Below are positions 25,826 to 34,616 of a stretch of 64,000 nucleotides of DNA, one piece after another. The translations under genes were made by a program, and so were the position numbers. This DNA comes from Pectobacterium cacticida. GTDB taxonomy: Bacteria; Pseudomonadota; Gammaproteobacteria; Enterobacterales; Enterobacteriaceae. Location: NCBI RefSeq assembly GCF_036885195.1, contig NZ_CP133656.1:620001-684000 (forward strand). Direction: 5' to 3'. The notes beneath the pieces were generated by a model that had not been told where the DNA came from, ran no database searches, and was given only the letters and a program-made list of their open reading frames with translations. Every line of letters begins with the position of its first letter. The stretch's first letter is position 1.

Positions 25826-26881
25826 TTGTTAAACAGAACTTCTATGAAAAAAATATGGAATTCATTAAATTTTGGTATCGCGAATTTTTTATTGTTCTAT
25901 ATGGCAATACTCTTCGTCACGCCGAAGAGAACGCAGCTATACCCCATTGTTATTTGGTTAGGTATGATTATCTTTAGCGGGCTAATTGTGCACTTTTACT
26001 GTAATAAAACATCGTTTAATCAATCTGTCACTCGCTTTCGGCATAATTATAAGAAAACGCCAAGGGCGGCATTATTTTCGACATTTTTGTTTTTGGTAAC
26101 CTGTATTTCATTTAAAATTTCCAGCTATATTGGTATCGTCATTCAGAATACACTAATATTCATAACTGCAATATTAATTATCTACACTGTCGTATCCCAT
26201 ATAAAATCAATCGATAACAAAGAAAAAAGCATAGCTCTAAGAGTAAAGCTAGCAGTTAAGTATTCATGGCTAATCGTCTCATTGATCTCATACTATCTCG
26301 CACGTTCGCTAACATCTAATTCATTGGATATTCCTTTTGACACCACACTCAATAAGCTCATAACTGTAGTTACAGCGTTATTTTTTATTTTTATCTTCTA
26401 TTATGTTATTTACTTTGTTTTTATTGCTGTTTTATCTTCTATCACCTCGAAAGCAAAAAAAGTAAAGAAGAAATCCTCTTTTGATATTAACTATTCAATG
26501 TCGATTTTTGCTCCGCTGTTTATTATTGGCTATATTTCATATATTGCATTTAATGTACAAGCGCTTTCTATCATCAAATTCGGTTTCGAATTGGCCATGA
26601 AATATGATACGCGCGACACTTTTTTTTGCAATGATACATATATGTTGCTTAGCGAACATCCTAATGCCCGTTTTATGTTTATCTCTGAAGGAAACTATCG
26701 CGCATTAATACCACATCATGATGACTATACATTCTCACGTTTAACCTGCACGAATAGTAAACCTTTCTATTATCTAGTTAGAGTAAAGGATAAAAAAGAC
26801 CTCATGCTAGCTGTTTTGGAAAAGCGGGCAGAGGCGCTTGCCAGTGACATGAAGGCGATAATGTCCCCGAATGTTCGATAA
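25826..26881 (+). CDS. polytopic membrane protein of unknown function
   Basis: Up to 351 residues. I keep the TTG at 25826 because AGGA lies seven bases upstream; an ATG at 25844 without a clear site is the alternative. About seven to eight hydrophobic helices occupy residues 10-250 (for example FLLFYMAILFVTP, IVIWLGMIIFSGLIVHF, ITAILIIYTVVSHI, LFFIFIFYYVIYFVFIAV, FAPLFIIGYISYIAF). A soluble C-terminal domain follows with TFFCNDTYMLLSEHPNARF and NYRALIPHHDDYTF. It is AT-rich and divergent from the virB operon. Could be an immunity or surface-exclusion type protein, but nothing proves this. Confidence 0.6.
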   Translation: MLNRTSMKKIWNSLNFGIANFLLFYMAILFVTPKRTQLYPIVIWLGMIIFSGLIVHFYCNKTSFNQSVTRFRHNYKKTPRAALFSTFLFLVTCISFKISSYIGIVIQNTLIFITAILIIYTVVSHIKSIDNKEKSIALRVKLAVKYSWLIVSLISYYLARSLTSNSLDIPFDTTLNKLITVVTALFFIFIFYYVIYFVFIAVLSSITSKAKKVKKKSSFDINYSMSIFAPLFIIGYISYIAFNVQALSIIKFGFELAMKYDTRDTFFCNDTYMLLSEHPNARFMFISEGNYRALIPHHDDYTFSRLTCTNSKPFYYLVRVKDKKDLMLAVLEKRAEALASDMKAIMSPNVR

Positions 26882-27510
26882 CGCACATCATTGCGGTGAA
26901 GATGCTTTCCAGACGCCAGTCGAGATCTTTAGCCAGCTAACGTAACCGTCAGGATGTATATAACCTGTCGCACAGCCAAGTTTGCTGAAACCCGCTAGCG
27001 TCAGGCTGAAGTTGTAGGTCCTCTTCGACGATGAATGTGGTCATGGCTGAACTGGGAAGAGGGTCTCCTCTCCAAACTGAAGGGGTTGCTATGTGCCAAG
27101 AGAGGACGTTCAAAGTTACGAACGTGTCAGCCTCGCAGACCTGATTAAACCTTTCTAAAAAATGGCCGTCTGAATTTCGGTTATGCCGTTTTTTTGTGAA
27201 TGCTTAGTTTCATTGAGATCTAGCATAGCGAAGAGGTTACTTAGTCATACAAGGGAGGGGCTGGGATTGGTAAAACCTATAAGTTCAAGGCTGCGACGCT
27301 GCGTCACGGCGACAATAGCCTGTGTAATATACGAAACTGTTTCTGTCGCCTTGATGCGCTGTCGCGCATTAAAAATTGCCTTAGCGATAAGTGAGCGTTA
27401 TGTTTAAGGGGTTTGATGGCCATTGGTCATCCAACCTTTAAGTTAAATATGATGTCATTCAATACTGATTCTGCTGTTTCCTAAAAATCAGATTATTAAA
27501 GGAGATTGAA
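26882..27510. other. intergenic region between cargo genes
   Basis: No intact gene seen; only a short frame at 27183-27407 without family signals. Composition is closer to chromosomal DNA than the flanking genes, so it may be a relic of an inserted sequence. AAAGGAGATTGAA just before 27511 is the ribosome site of the next gene. Confidence 0.3.
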
Positions 27511-28371
27511 TTGGAATTTAATATATGGAAGTACAAGTTTAGTGTTTCGCGCCAGAAAGAATCCCGCATACCTCCTGACAAGGTACTGTTCGACCGTTTA
27601 CATCTCAACGGTTTACTTCGCCCTTATTTTGATAATAAAGCCTCCAATATAGGGATTTTGCTATCGCAGATAAGCATCCTTGTAACTATTGGTTACACTA
27701 TGCTCGTGTCCGACATCGGCTCTAAATGGGGTATCGATGAGAATGTGTGGATCTTTTTATCCTTAACTTTTTTTGGGGCACTCTTAGTATGGTTTTCGTA
27801 TATCATTTACAAAATATTAAAAACCCCAAGTTTTGAAGATTTTTTGCAGAAGTTGATAGACCAATCACAAACTAAAGAAGATAGACGCTTCGCATTTTTA
27901 TTATTAGCTAAAGATACTGAATCGTCTTTAAGAATATTAGTTGAATATTCAAATACGTGGAAATGCTGGCTATTGCCTAACTTCGGAAAGCGCGCGTCTT
28001 CGGATATTCAAACGAATGATGAATTGTGTAATGCATTAGCGACAAAATGGGCTGCTAAGGGCAGTGACATTAAACTATCAACACTCAAAGATGATTTAAT
28101 AAGCACGAAATTATCATTAAAAAATGGGAAGCTCACCACTTATTACTTCGATATTTTCTTTGTGGAAATTTCAGACAGTCTTGCAAAAAAGATGAATGAT
28201 AGGGAGTTTATTCTTCCTGCAGGTAAGTATGCATGGATGACCATTCATGACTTGCGAAATCATCAGTATACATTAGAAAGGAACGGAGATGTTATCGATC
28301 ATCTCGAACAACAATTTGCATACGGCTCACCCGGTGTATCTATGAAACCAGCAGTGGAGCTTAAGCAATGA
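27511..28371 (+). CDS. two-TM membrane protein, first gene of a three-gene cassette
   Basis: 286 residues starting at TTG 27511 behind AAAGGAGATTG. A soluble N-terminus (1-45) with FDRLHLNGLLRPYFDNKAS precedes two membrane helices (ILLSQISILVTIGYTMLVS, about 50-68, and NVWIFLSLTFFGALLVWFSY, about 77-100). The C-terminal cytosolic part (100-286) contains KLTTYYFDIFFVEIS and EFILPAGKYAWMTIHDLRNH, which faintly recalls a NUDIX-like fold but lacks a visible Nudix box. Its stop overlaps the next start by ATGA. Function unknown; membrane anchor for the two downstream enzymes is a guess. Confidence 0.6.
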   Translation: MEFNIWKYKFSVSRQKESRIPPDKVLFDRLHLNGLLRPYFDNKASNIGILLSQISILVTIGYTMLVSDIGSKWGIDENVWIFLSLTFFGALLVWFSYIIYKILKTPSFEDFLQKLIDQSQTKEDRRFAFLLLAKDTESSLRILVEYSNTWKCWLLPNFGKRASSDIQTNDELCNALATKWAAKGSDIKLSTLKDDLISTKLSLKNGKLTTYYFDIFFVEISDSLAKKMNDREFILPAGKYAWMTIHDLRNHQYTLERNGDVIDHLEQQFAYGSPGVSMKPAVELKQ

Positions 28372-29057
28372 AAAGATTAATAGATAATCTCAGCAAGAAA
28401 AACAATGTAGTACTTAAACAACAAGAACTTGTAGATATGCTCACTAGGTATACTAGCCCAATTGAAATACAAGAATATTTGGGTGATTTATTAAGTAAAG
28501 GTGAGTTAAATATTACCGGATACGAACATCAGCTTGGCTTTTATAAATTTATAGTTGCAGATGTCGGTGGAAGGTACCCGCGTCGGGTCCGCCTGCATTT
28601 TTGGAGACGTGGACAAATAGAGAAAGATATTCATGATCACATCGCGTCTTTTGCTTCTATAATATTACAAGGGTCCTTGACTTCTACTAAATTTAGCATC
28701 AGTGATCTTGGTGATGAATATTATAGACAGGGTTTCGTAGCAGTAGGAGATAGATGTGAACCAAGTGCAGAAAGCGCACAAACGATAAAATTAATTCCAA
28801 ATAGCAAGTCTACAATTAAAATGGGTGATGTTTATTACTTAAATTTCAATGAGTTACATTGCGTGGAGCCTTTATCAATTTGTACAATTTCCTTAATACT
28901 GCAAGATTCTCCAGTTGATCGTAATATCCACGTATATAGGGCAAGACAATCTACCAATGAAGTTAGAAAGTCATCAAGATCTTTATATATTGATGAAAAG
29001 AGAAGAATCTTGGAGGAAATGCACTTTCAATTAGGTGAAAAGAATGTTGATGAATGA
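28368..29057 (+). CDS. cupin-fold metal-binding protein (cysteine-dioxygenase-like)
   Basis: 229 residues. After a helical N-terminus (QQELVDMLTRYTSPIEIQEYL) comes a double-stranded beta-helix signature: RLHFWRRGQIEKDIHDHIA with an HxH metal pair, ASIILQGSLTSTKF, and a second motif YYLNFNELHCVEPLSI supplying another His. This is the layout of cysteine-dioxygenase-like cupins and COG5553-type predicted metal enzymes. Reaction unknown. ATGA overlap with the upstream membrane protein and a 14-base overlap with the ThiL-like gene show that the three proteins are made together. Confidence 0.65.
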   Translation: MKRLIDNLSKKNNVVLKQQELVDMLTRYTSPIEIQEYLGDLLSKGELNITGYEHQLGFYKFIVADVGGRYPRRVRLHFWRRGQIEKDIHDHIASFASIILQGSLTSTKFSISDLGDEYYRQGFVAVGDRCEPSAESAQTIKLIPNSKSTIKMGDVYYLNFNELHCVEPLSICTISLILQDSPVDRNIHVYRARQSTNEVRKSSRSLYIDEKRRILEEMHFQLGEKNVDE

Positions 29058-30102
29058 TATTGGAGAAAAGGAATTCTTGCGTTCCATTCTCCCTGGCTTG
29101 ATTAAATCAGATAAATTTCTTAATGGTTTTGGAAATGATGCGAGCGTAGTTGATATCGGCCTTCCCGATATTGCAATTGCTTTCAAAATTGATCGTGCAG
29201 CTAAACCCATAGCAGCATATAAAGGCTGGGCTAGCTTTCAAATGTGGGGGCGTTTAGCTGTAACGGCCAATATTAGCGATATTCTTGCTGTTGGAGCTAC
29301 ACCAACTGGGTTTATGCTTTCCATCACTGTACCCGGCACTTGGAGTGCTTCAGACGTTGAAGAGATTATTAAAGGGGCTGAGATAGCTTGTCAGGAAAAA
29401 GGCGTAGCGTTCGTTGGTGGTGATACAAAAGAAGGTAGAGAAGCTAATGTAGTGGGGGCAGCGTTCGGAACAATACAGAAAGACATGATTGTCAGCAGGA
29501 GGGCCGCAGAAGAAGAAAACACTGTACTCCTCGCTGGCCGTCTGGGAGGATTTGCATCTTCTTATTTATTACGCACCAAAGCAAGAAATAAGAGTAGCGA
29601 AATCCTAGAATCTCTCGCGCTACCAACCTGCGTTTGGGATGAAGCTAGATATCTATTTTCTCACGGCGGAGTGACAGCTGCAGTAGATCTAAGTGATGGA
29701 CTTGCCGAAGGATTGAATCTACTTAGCAAAAATGGATTGGCACCCCTTATTAATATTGATTTATTACCCCTACATCATTTAGCTAGACTGGCTTCAAATG
29801 AATTATGTATTGAGAAATCTAACTTTGCTTTTACTGTAGGTGATTGGGGAATTCTTTTTGCAATGTCAAAAAGCACTGCTGAAAGCGCAATAGCATCGAT
29901 GCCAGCAGGTCTTGATATAACAGAGGTTGGAACCATTGTAAAAGCAGATAAGGCTGGATATTTTTCTGTCAAAACTGGTATGAAATACGAGTTAACTTTA
30001 GATTTAACAAATGAGCATTTCCGCCGAACCATGGAGAAAGAAAAAGACTATTTTTCTGAACTTACAAAATTCTCTTTTCTCAAGGGTAAAGCTCAGTTGT
30101 AA
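29044..30102 (+). CDS. ThiL/PurM-superfamily kinase-like protein
   Basis: 352 residues. I choose the ATG at 29044, six bases after AGGTGA; a GTG at 29035 and ATG at 29050 are alternatives. The AIR-synthase/ThiL hallmarks are present: FGNDASVV (metal-binding Asp), TANISDILAVGATPTGFML, VAFVGGDTKEG and VDLSDGLAEGL. ThiL phosphorylates thiamine phosphate; PurM, SelD and HypE relatives activate other acyl or amide groups with ATP. A housekeeping ThiL is expected elsewhere in the genome, so this island copy probably acts on a different substrate. It ends the cupin cassette; IS30 debris follows. Confidence 0.75.
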   Translation: MLMNDIGEKEFLRSILPGLIKSDKFLNGFGNDASVVDIGLPDIAIAFKIDRAAKPIAAYKGWASFQMWGRLAVTANISDILAVGATPTGFMLSITVPGTWSASDVEEIIKGAEIACQEKGVAFVGGDTKEGREANVVGAAFGTIQKDMIVSRRAAEEENTVLLAGRLGGFASSYLLRTKARNKSSEILESLALPTCVWDEARYLFSHGGVTAAVDLSDGLAEGLNLLSKNGLAPLINIDLLPLHHLARLASNELCIEKSNFAFTVGDWGILFAMSKSTAESAIASMPAGLDITEVGTIVKADKAGYFSVKTGMKYELTLDLTNEHFRRTMEKEKDYFSELTKFSFLKGKAQL

Positions 30103-30162
30103 ATTATGGTTTCGATAGGCAATTGGCTTTGTTGAAAAAAATTCTTGACCGGAATCAGGAGT

Positions 30163-31570
30163 AGAACACTACATTTCTGAGCCGGTAAGATTCGGTGGAT
30201 CTTACCGGCTCTGCTTTAGCGCAGTAGGGCTTGGCTCCCCGGCAACGCCGGGGGAGCCAGAGGGGCCATCGAGATGTTGATACTAATGTCCGCTTTGTGC
30301 TGTGAGTTCAATGGGTCGATGCAACGCTATCCTTAATCAAGGAGGGACGTTGCTATGAAACGAAGAACGCGGATTAACTACACGCCAGAGCAAAAAGCGA
30401 TTATCTGGGACAGATATAAGCAAGGTGATTCCCTGCATGACATCGCCAGAATGTTCGACAGATATCATTCTTCTATCATGCCCACTATCCACCAGACTGG
30501 TGGATACCGTCCCCCAGTGAGAAAGCGGCACCGGTTAGCGCTTTCGCTTGATGAAAGAGAGGAGATATCCAGAGGGTTGGTAGCAAAATGTAGCATCAGA
30601 GATATCGCTGACAAATTATCAAGAGCCCCCTCAACGATTAGCCGTGAGATCAAGAGGCACGGAAGTGCAAAACAATACCGTGCAGCAAAAGCGGAGACAG
30701 CTGCGTGGGAAAGTGCCCTGAGACTAAAACCTTGCAAGCTAATTGAAAGCCCCACATTTGTAAAATCATTGCAGAGAAGATGTATCAGGACTGGTCGCCG
30801 GAACAAATTGCCGGTTGGCTGAAACGCTGTTATCCAGATAATCAGAAAATGCATGTGTCATACGAAACGATTTATAAAACGCTTTTTATACAAACCCGGG
30901 GAGCATTGAAAAAAGAACTACAGCAATGCCTCCGAAGCGGAAGAGCAGTGCGCAGATCCAGAACGTCATCGCTTAAAGGGAAAGGATTAGGGTCAATTCC
31001 GAATGCGATACCTATCAGCGAAAGGCCACCTGAAGCCGCAGACAGAGCCATACCGGGTCAATGGGAAGGAGACCTGATCTAGGGCTCGAAAAACTCCTAT
31101 ATCGTCACCCTCGTAGAACGTCATTCCCGTTTTGTTATGCTGGCCAAAATCAGAGACAACAAGACCATAACGGTAATATCTGCACTCATCAGACAAGCCC
31201 GGGAATTACCTGTTGAGCTTTATAAAACACTAACATGGGACCGGGGGGCTGAAATGACCAGCCACACCCGGTTTACTGTAGCCACAGATATTCAGATTTA
31301 TTTCTGTGATCCTCAATCTCCCTGGCAACGTGGCTCAAATGAAAATACAAACAGATTACTCAGACAGTATTTTCCAAAAGGAACTGACTTATCGGTTCAT
31401 AGCCAACAAAGACTAAACAGTGTTGCCAGACAGCTCAATGAGAGGCCGAGAAAAACGCTACACTATGAATCACCCGCAGAGCGGTTCAATAAGTGTGTTG
31501 AATCCATAGGCTGAACCCACAGCTCGTTGCCGACTGTCAGGTTCTATTGAGTTTTAACACAGAACACTAC
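30163..31570 (+). mobile_element. IS30-family insertion, inactivated
   Basis: An IS30-type transposase gene lies between two copies of AGAACACTAC (30163-30172 and 31561-31570), which may be a target duplication or coincidence. A GC-rich stretch with hairpins (for example GCCGGTAAGA/TCTTACCGGC near 30182-30210) precedes it. Terminal inverted repeats are imperfect, roughly CTGTGAGTTCAATGGG near 30300 and the inverse of TCTATTGAGTTTTAACACAG ending 31562, so the exact ends are uncertain. GGCTTTGTTGAAAAAA at 30125 resembles an IS903-type end. Confidence 0.6.
30355..31514 (+). pseudogene. IS30-family transposase, frameshift plus nonsense
   Basis: Frame 1 begins MKRRTRINYTPEQKAIIW with two helix-turn-helix regions (including IRDIADKLSRAPSTISREI) typical of IS30. 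Near 30765 the frame is lost: TTTGTAAAATCATT would read FVKII... with one more A, a one-base deletion in an A run. The second frame continues MYQDWSPEQIAGWL to QWEGDLI, then meets TAG at 31080 (expected Ser codon TCG or similar), and continues with TLVERHSRFVMLAKI, TWDRGAEM and WQRGSNENTNRLLRQY, the DDE core. Both lesions make it non-functional. Confidence 0.88.
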
Positions 31571-31677
31571 TAGGGCGAGTCTGAGCCTACACAGATAAGT
31601 AATAATGGTGGCACGATTCCTGTTCAGTTCTTCACTGTTTAAAATATGCATATCGATTTACCCAGATGATAAAAAAC

Positions 31678-31703
31678 GCGCAGAGAAGGGCATTTCTCTG
31701 CGC
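31678..31703. terminator. bidirectional intrinsic terminator
   Basis: GCGCAGAGAA (31678-31687) pairs with TTCTCTGCGC (31694-31703), loop of six. T runs follow on both strands (ATATTTTT on plus, GTTTTTTATC on minus). It ends the minus-strand TraR-like/DUF2857/AlpA operon. Confidence 0.8.
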
Positions 31704-31719
31704 ATATTTTTGCATATAA

Positions 31720-31929
31720 TCAGCGTTGACGGCGCTCAAGAATAATCTGGCATTCCGTACAGGTTGTCACGCCCGGAAGGGTTTTCCTCCGCTGCTCGGG
31801 AATGGGTTCACCGCACAAGCGACAGTAATGTAATGAGGGGGTAGTTGCTGGCTTGAAACGGTTCTGTTCAATCATCTCTTCCAGACGTTGCTCATTAAAT
31901 TCCTGATCGCGATCGATCTCATCTGGCAT
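31720..31929 (-). CDS. TraR/DksA-type C4 zinc-finger protein
   Basis: 69 residues: an N-terminal helix (EFNEQRLEEMIEQNRF) and a C-terminal zinc finger CRLCGEPIPEQRRK...TTCTECQ with the CxxC-17-CxxC spacing of TraR and DksA C-termini. Small proteins of this kind act at the RNA polymerase secondary channel in plasmids and phages, mimicking DksA with ppGpp; whether this one does is inferred. Its start overlaps the end of the DUF2857 gene by 11 bases, so it is the last gene of a control operon at the right end of the ICE. Confidence 0.8.
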   Translation of the reverse strand: MPDEIDRDQEFNEQRLEEMIEQNRFKPATTPSLHYCRLCGEPIPEQRRKTLPGVTTCTECQIILERRQR

Positions 31930-32503
31930 GCGATGTCCTCCTGTTCAGAGCTTCTTTCTCACAAAGGGCGATACGGTTCCAGACGGCGGTCAGGGAAGGT
32001 CCTTTTTCCCTAGAGGATAAGGATTCAGTAACCTGCATCATTGTTTCCAGCGCGTCAGATGTATCAAGGTTTTCAGAGCGGTTCTTTTTCCATGACAGCC
32101 AAATTTCTGCATCAATGTCTTCATCTGGAATAGGCGTTCGGCCATAAGGGATGGTGACACCCAGCAACCGGCGGCGAGCGCAGACTTCATTTGAGGTGAG
32201 GCCAAAAAAATGATTCAGGAGTGCAATAGATCCACCCAATCTGATGGCACGATTTATCTGTCGCTGGCGTTGCGCTTCCTGGTGGGACAGCGTCAGGATC
32301 TGTTGTAGAACGTCGTGACGGACAGTGATCGACATAAACTGTGCCGATGCCCGGCTGACGATAAACAGTTCGTCGAGGGATAGTTGATTGAGGGCATTCA
32401 ATTCGTCGAATGTGAATCCTAACGTTTCACAATAACGAAAATTGCCTTCTTTGAGCGCGGTAAGGGCGTTTGTTAATACCGCGTAATTCAGTGAGGGGAA
32501 CAT
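31919..32503 (-). CDS. DUF2857-type ICE protein
   Basis: 194 residues. N-terminal segment LNYAVLTNALTALKEGNF, the central LTLSHQEAQRQRQINRAI and the motif GGSIALLNHFFGLTSNEVCARRRLLG match the DUF2857 family found in integrating conjugative elements; function unknown, though the LTSNEVCARRRLLG helix pair could bind DNA. An AGGGAG site precedes the ATG by six bases. It sits between the AlpA gene (16 bases upstream) and the TraR-like gene, implying a shared transcript and a role in ICE control. Confidence 0.75.
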   Translation of the reverse strand: MFPSLNYAVLTNALTALKEGNFRYCETLGFTFDELNALNQLSLDELFIVSRASAQFMSITVRHDVLQQILTLSHQEAQRQRQINRAIRLGGSIALLNHFFGLTSNEVCARRRLLGVTIPYGRTPIPDEDIDAEIWLSWKKNRSENLDTSDALETMMQVTESLSSREKGPSLTAVWNRIALCEKEALNRRTSHAR

Positions 32504-32519
32504 AATGCTATATCTCCCT

Positions 32520-32714
32520 TCAGCGCGTTAAGCGGTTAGATAATTTGAAGTTAATCCATTCGTCAATTTCAGATTCAAGCCAAGCCACACTGGCAGGTCC
32601 AATCTTTATTGAAGAGGGAAAGGCACCTTCTTTCATGTACAAGTAGATTTGCGAGCGTTTCAGGCCGGTTTTTACTTCCACTTGTTTCAGACGTAATAAC
32701 TGATGCGATGTCAT
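32520..32714 (-). CDS. alpA: AlpA-family regulator / candidate excisionase
   Basis: 64 residues from the ATG at 32714, five bases after GGAGG; an upstream start would lack a site. Sequence LLRLKQVEVKTGLKRSQIYLYMKEGAFPSSIKIG and VAWLESEIDEWI is the MerR-like winged helix of the AlpA family. In P4-like elements AlpA proteins activate integrase expression or act as directionality factors. It is the first gene of the AlpA/DUF2857/TraR-like group and the only excisionase candidate in this ICE. Confidence 0.85.
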   Translation of the reverse strand: MTSHQLLRLKQVEVKTGLKRSQIYLYMKEGAFPSSIKIGPASVAWLESEIDEWINFKLSNRLTR

Positions 32715-32793
32715 AAATACCTCCAGTGCAGAAATGGGATATGCCCGGAGATGACAAAAAAACACAGTGAGGAAAGGAGTGAAAGTTGAAGAG

Positions 32794-32827
32794 CCCGTAT
32801 TACGGACACCACAATCCTTAATACGGG
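32794..32827. terminator. hairpin in the leader before alpA
   Basis: CCCGTATTA (32794-32802) pairs with TAATACGGG (32819-32827); a T run follows only on the plus strand. It separates the 304-residue gene from alpA and may be a terminator or attenuator; orientation is ambiguous. Confidence 0.4.
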
Positions 32828-32866
32828 TTTTTAGATTGGAGCTGTAATGTCATTTTAATTGGGTGC

Positions 32867-33781
32867 TTAAACGGACGTCGGTGAACCACGTTCAAGTGCC
32901 GTCTTTAACGTATCGCCGCTGAATCGGTCGGTCATGCCTTCGTCTGATGCCCATTGTTCAAAGATGGACAGAAGCTTATAAGGTTGCCTAATTAATGGGC
33001 TGATAGCTTCATTTTTTTTACAGGCAAGCCAGAACAGTCTGGATAATGGCGTGGATATACGTGTCGAGGAGGGGGGAGAGGTATCGTTTTTGGCGGGCAT
33101 GTTAATTAATTTCTCAAGTTCAGCATGTTTGATGACAAAACAGGCATCCTTTGGCAAATCATGAATCGGAAAATATTCTCTATGGCTATACTGCTTTGTT
33201 TTCTGGTATGGGATTTTTTCAGTAATATGTGATGCAATATTTTTAGGAAGTCTCATGGTTTGCTGTTTTATCCTTTCGCGATACCTGATTTTCTCAAATA
33301 TTTGAAAGTGATCGTCGCCGATATTGACAGTAAGACCATAGTTAACGTGATTTTCTCCGATTACGGGTAGTGGAATACCCAGAGATCTCGCTAATAAACG
33401 TTGAACCAGAACGTATTCATAGCCGATAAGCGCTGTATCAATCACTTGTTGAGTGGGGTAAGTATATTTACCCTCGGTGGTGACGATTAAGTTTCTGTTA
33501 TTGATGAAACAGTTCTTTTCGAGAATGCATAGCTGGTTAATCAAATAATTGTCTATAGGCTTAAGTTTTGCCTTAGCATTTGATGTTTTGATTCTTCGTA
33601 AGATGACTGGAGATTGGAAGTAGATCGAAAGGTTGATATCTCCGTATAAGGCATGGCGATAAATATCAGCTTCTGTTAACAGTGAGTTTCTTATCTGAGC
33701 CGCGATAACTATGGCTTCTGGTATCGTAATCCAGTTAAATTCATTGCTCTTGGTATTGAAAATCCTATTTTTCATTATCAT
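32867..33781 (-). CDS. uncharacterised ICE-associated protein
   Basis: 304 residues, ATG with AAAGGAGATGAATC before it. The N-terminus WITIPEAIVIAAQIRNSLLTEADIYR resembles a small helical DNA-binding-like segment. The middle has VLVQRLLARSLGIPLPVIG, and the C-terminus SPLIRQPYKLLSIFEQWASDEG and FSGDTLKTALERG is well ordered. No catalytic motif, signal peptide or membrane helix is seen. Placement next to alpA in the right-end control module suggests a regulatory or maintenance role (inference). Composition is AT-rich. Confidence 0.65.
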   Translation of the reverse strand: MIMKNRIFNTKSNEFNWITIPEAIVIAAQIRNSLLTEADIYRHALYGDINLSIYFQSPVILRRIKTSNAKAKLKPIDNYLINQLCILEKNCFINNRNLIVTTEGKYTYPTQQVIDTALIGYEYVLVQRLLARSLGIPLPVIGENHVNYGLTVNIGDDHFQIFEKIRYRERIKQQTMRLPKNIASHITEKIPYQKTKQYSHREYFPIHDLPKDACFVIKHAELEKLINMPAKNDTSPPSSTRISTPLSRLFWLACKKNEAISPLIRQPYKLLSIFEQWASDEGMTDRFSGDTLKTALERGSPTSV

Positions 33782-34197
33782 GATTCATCTCCTTTATATG
33801 AAAATGATATATTGCATAGGTAGCTAACGTTTCCTTATGCAGCCATGACGTATAGATAGGATTCTGAAAATGAGGAATAGGATTAGTGAGGGGTTGTTGG
33901 GATAACGATGAGGTTATTGATCGCTTTTCGCTGGTCGTCACAAAAAATGTCTAAATTAGGAAGCCATCACCAAACGAGCGATCTTGATTATGTCGATTTT
34001 TACTCCACGCGTTGCCGGTTTTGTTCAGGTCAACACAGTCAAAGCTCTGTATCAAAAAAGAAGGGACATACCCTGAATCAGGCATATCAATTGGTTCGAG
34101 GTAATTAACGAACCAATTGATGATGTGGTACGGTTGAAACGAGTTGAGATAAGAACTTGTTTTCCCTGATTGTTGGCGTTTAAGCCCAGCAAATGAT
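33782..34197. other. intergenic region with a palindrome
   Basis: No gene supported. The region holds a perfect inverted repeat at 34087-34120 (listed separately) and otherwise shows nothing I can name. Confidence 0.35.
34087..34120. repeat. 12-bp perfect inverted repeat
   Basis: TCAATTGGTTCG (34087-34098) and CGAACCAATTGA (34109-34120) separated by 10 bases; about three helical turns overall. It lies downstream of the Ner-like gene. Could be a regulator operator or a terminator-like stem without T run. Confidence 0.5.
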
Positions 34198-34470
34198 CTA
34201 ATTGTTTTTATGACGAATTTCTCGCGGAATGCGCTGCCCTTGTGAATCGAAATAACGATTCGGCCAGATTTCACTCGCTGGAATGCCCAGTGCGTCTGCG
34301 ATCAGTCGTTCACCTTTCGGCCACGGTCGGTTTAGTGCATTTGCAAGCGTTGATGAACTAAGACCCGCCTCACGTGATACGGCTGCTAATGTCGTCTTTC
34401 GTTTACGCAAGGCTGCAATGATATCGGCAGGATGCCAGTCCATTCGTTGTTCCTGTTGTTCAATGTTCAT
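34198..34470 (-). CDS. Ner/Nlp-family transcriptional regulator
   Basis: 90 residues; the ATG at 34470 has a strong GAGGAGG site. Sequence MDWHPADIIAALRKRKTTL, AVSREAGLSSSTLANALNRP and WPKGERLIADALGIPASEIWPNRY is the Ner/Nlp (SfsB-like) lambda-repressor-type domain, as in phage Mu Ner. Such proteins repress early phage or element genes. It is divergent from the two tandem XRE genes, an arrangement like a phage lysogeny switch, so it may control the choice between integration and excision (inference). Confidence 0.82.
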   Translation of the reverse strand: MNIEQQEQRMDWHPADIIAALRKRKTTLAAVSREAGLSSSTLANALNRPWPKGERLIADALGIPASEIWPNRYFDSQGQRIPREIRHKNN

Positions 34471-34616
34471 ACTTCCTCCTCTTGGATTAAAACTTTACTT
34501 CTTCCAGTAAACTATATCTTTATTATGGGTGAAAAAACAACCAAAAATAAAGATAAAATTTATTTAGGAAAGAAATGCTTCAAGAAGGGCTTACTGAGAG
34601 AAGCGATAATCAGTCT

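Noticed and set aside
27183..27407. 74-residue frame between cargo genes
   Set aside because: No ribosome site, no recognisable family, ordinary for random open frames of this length.
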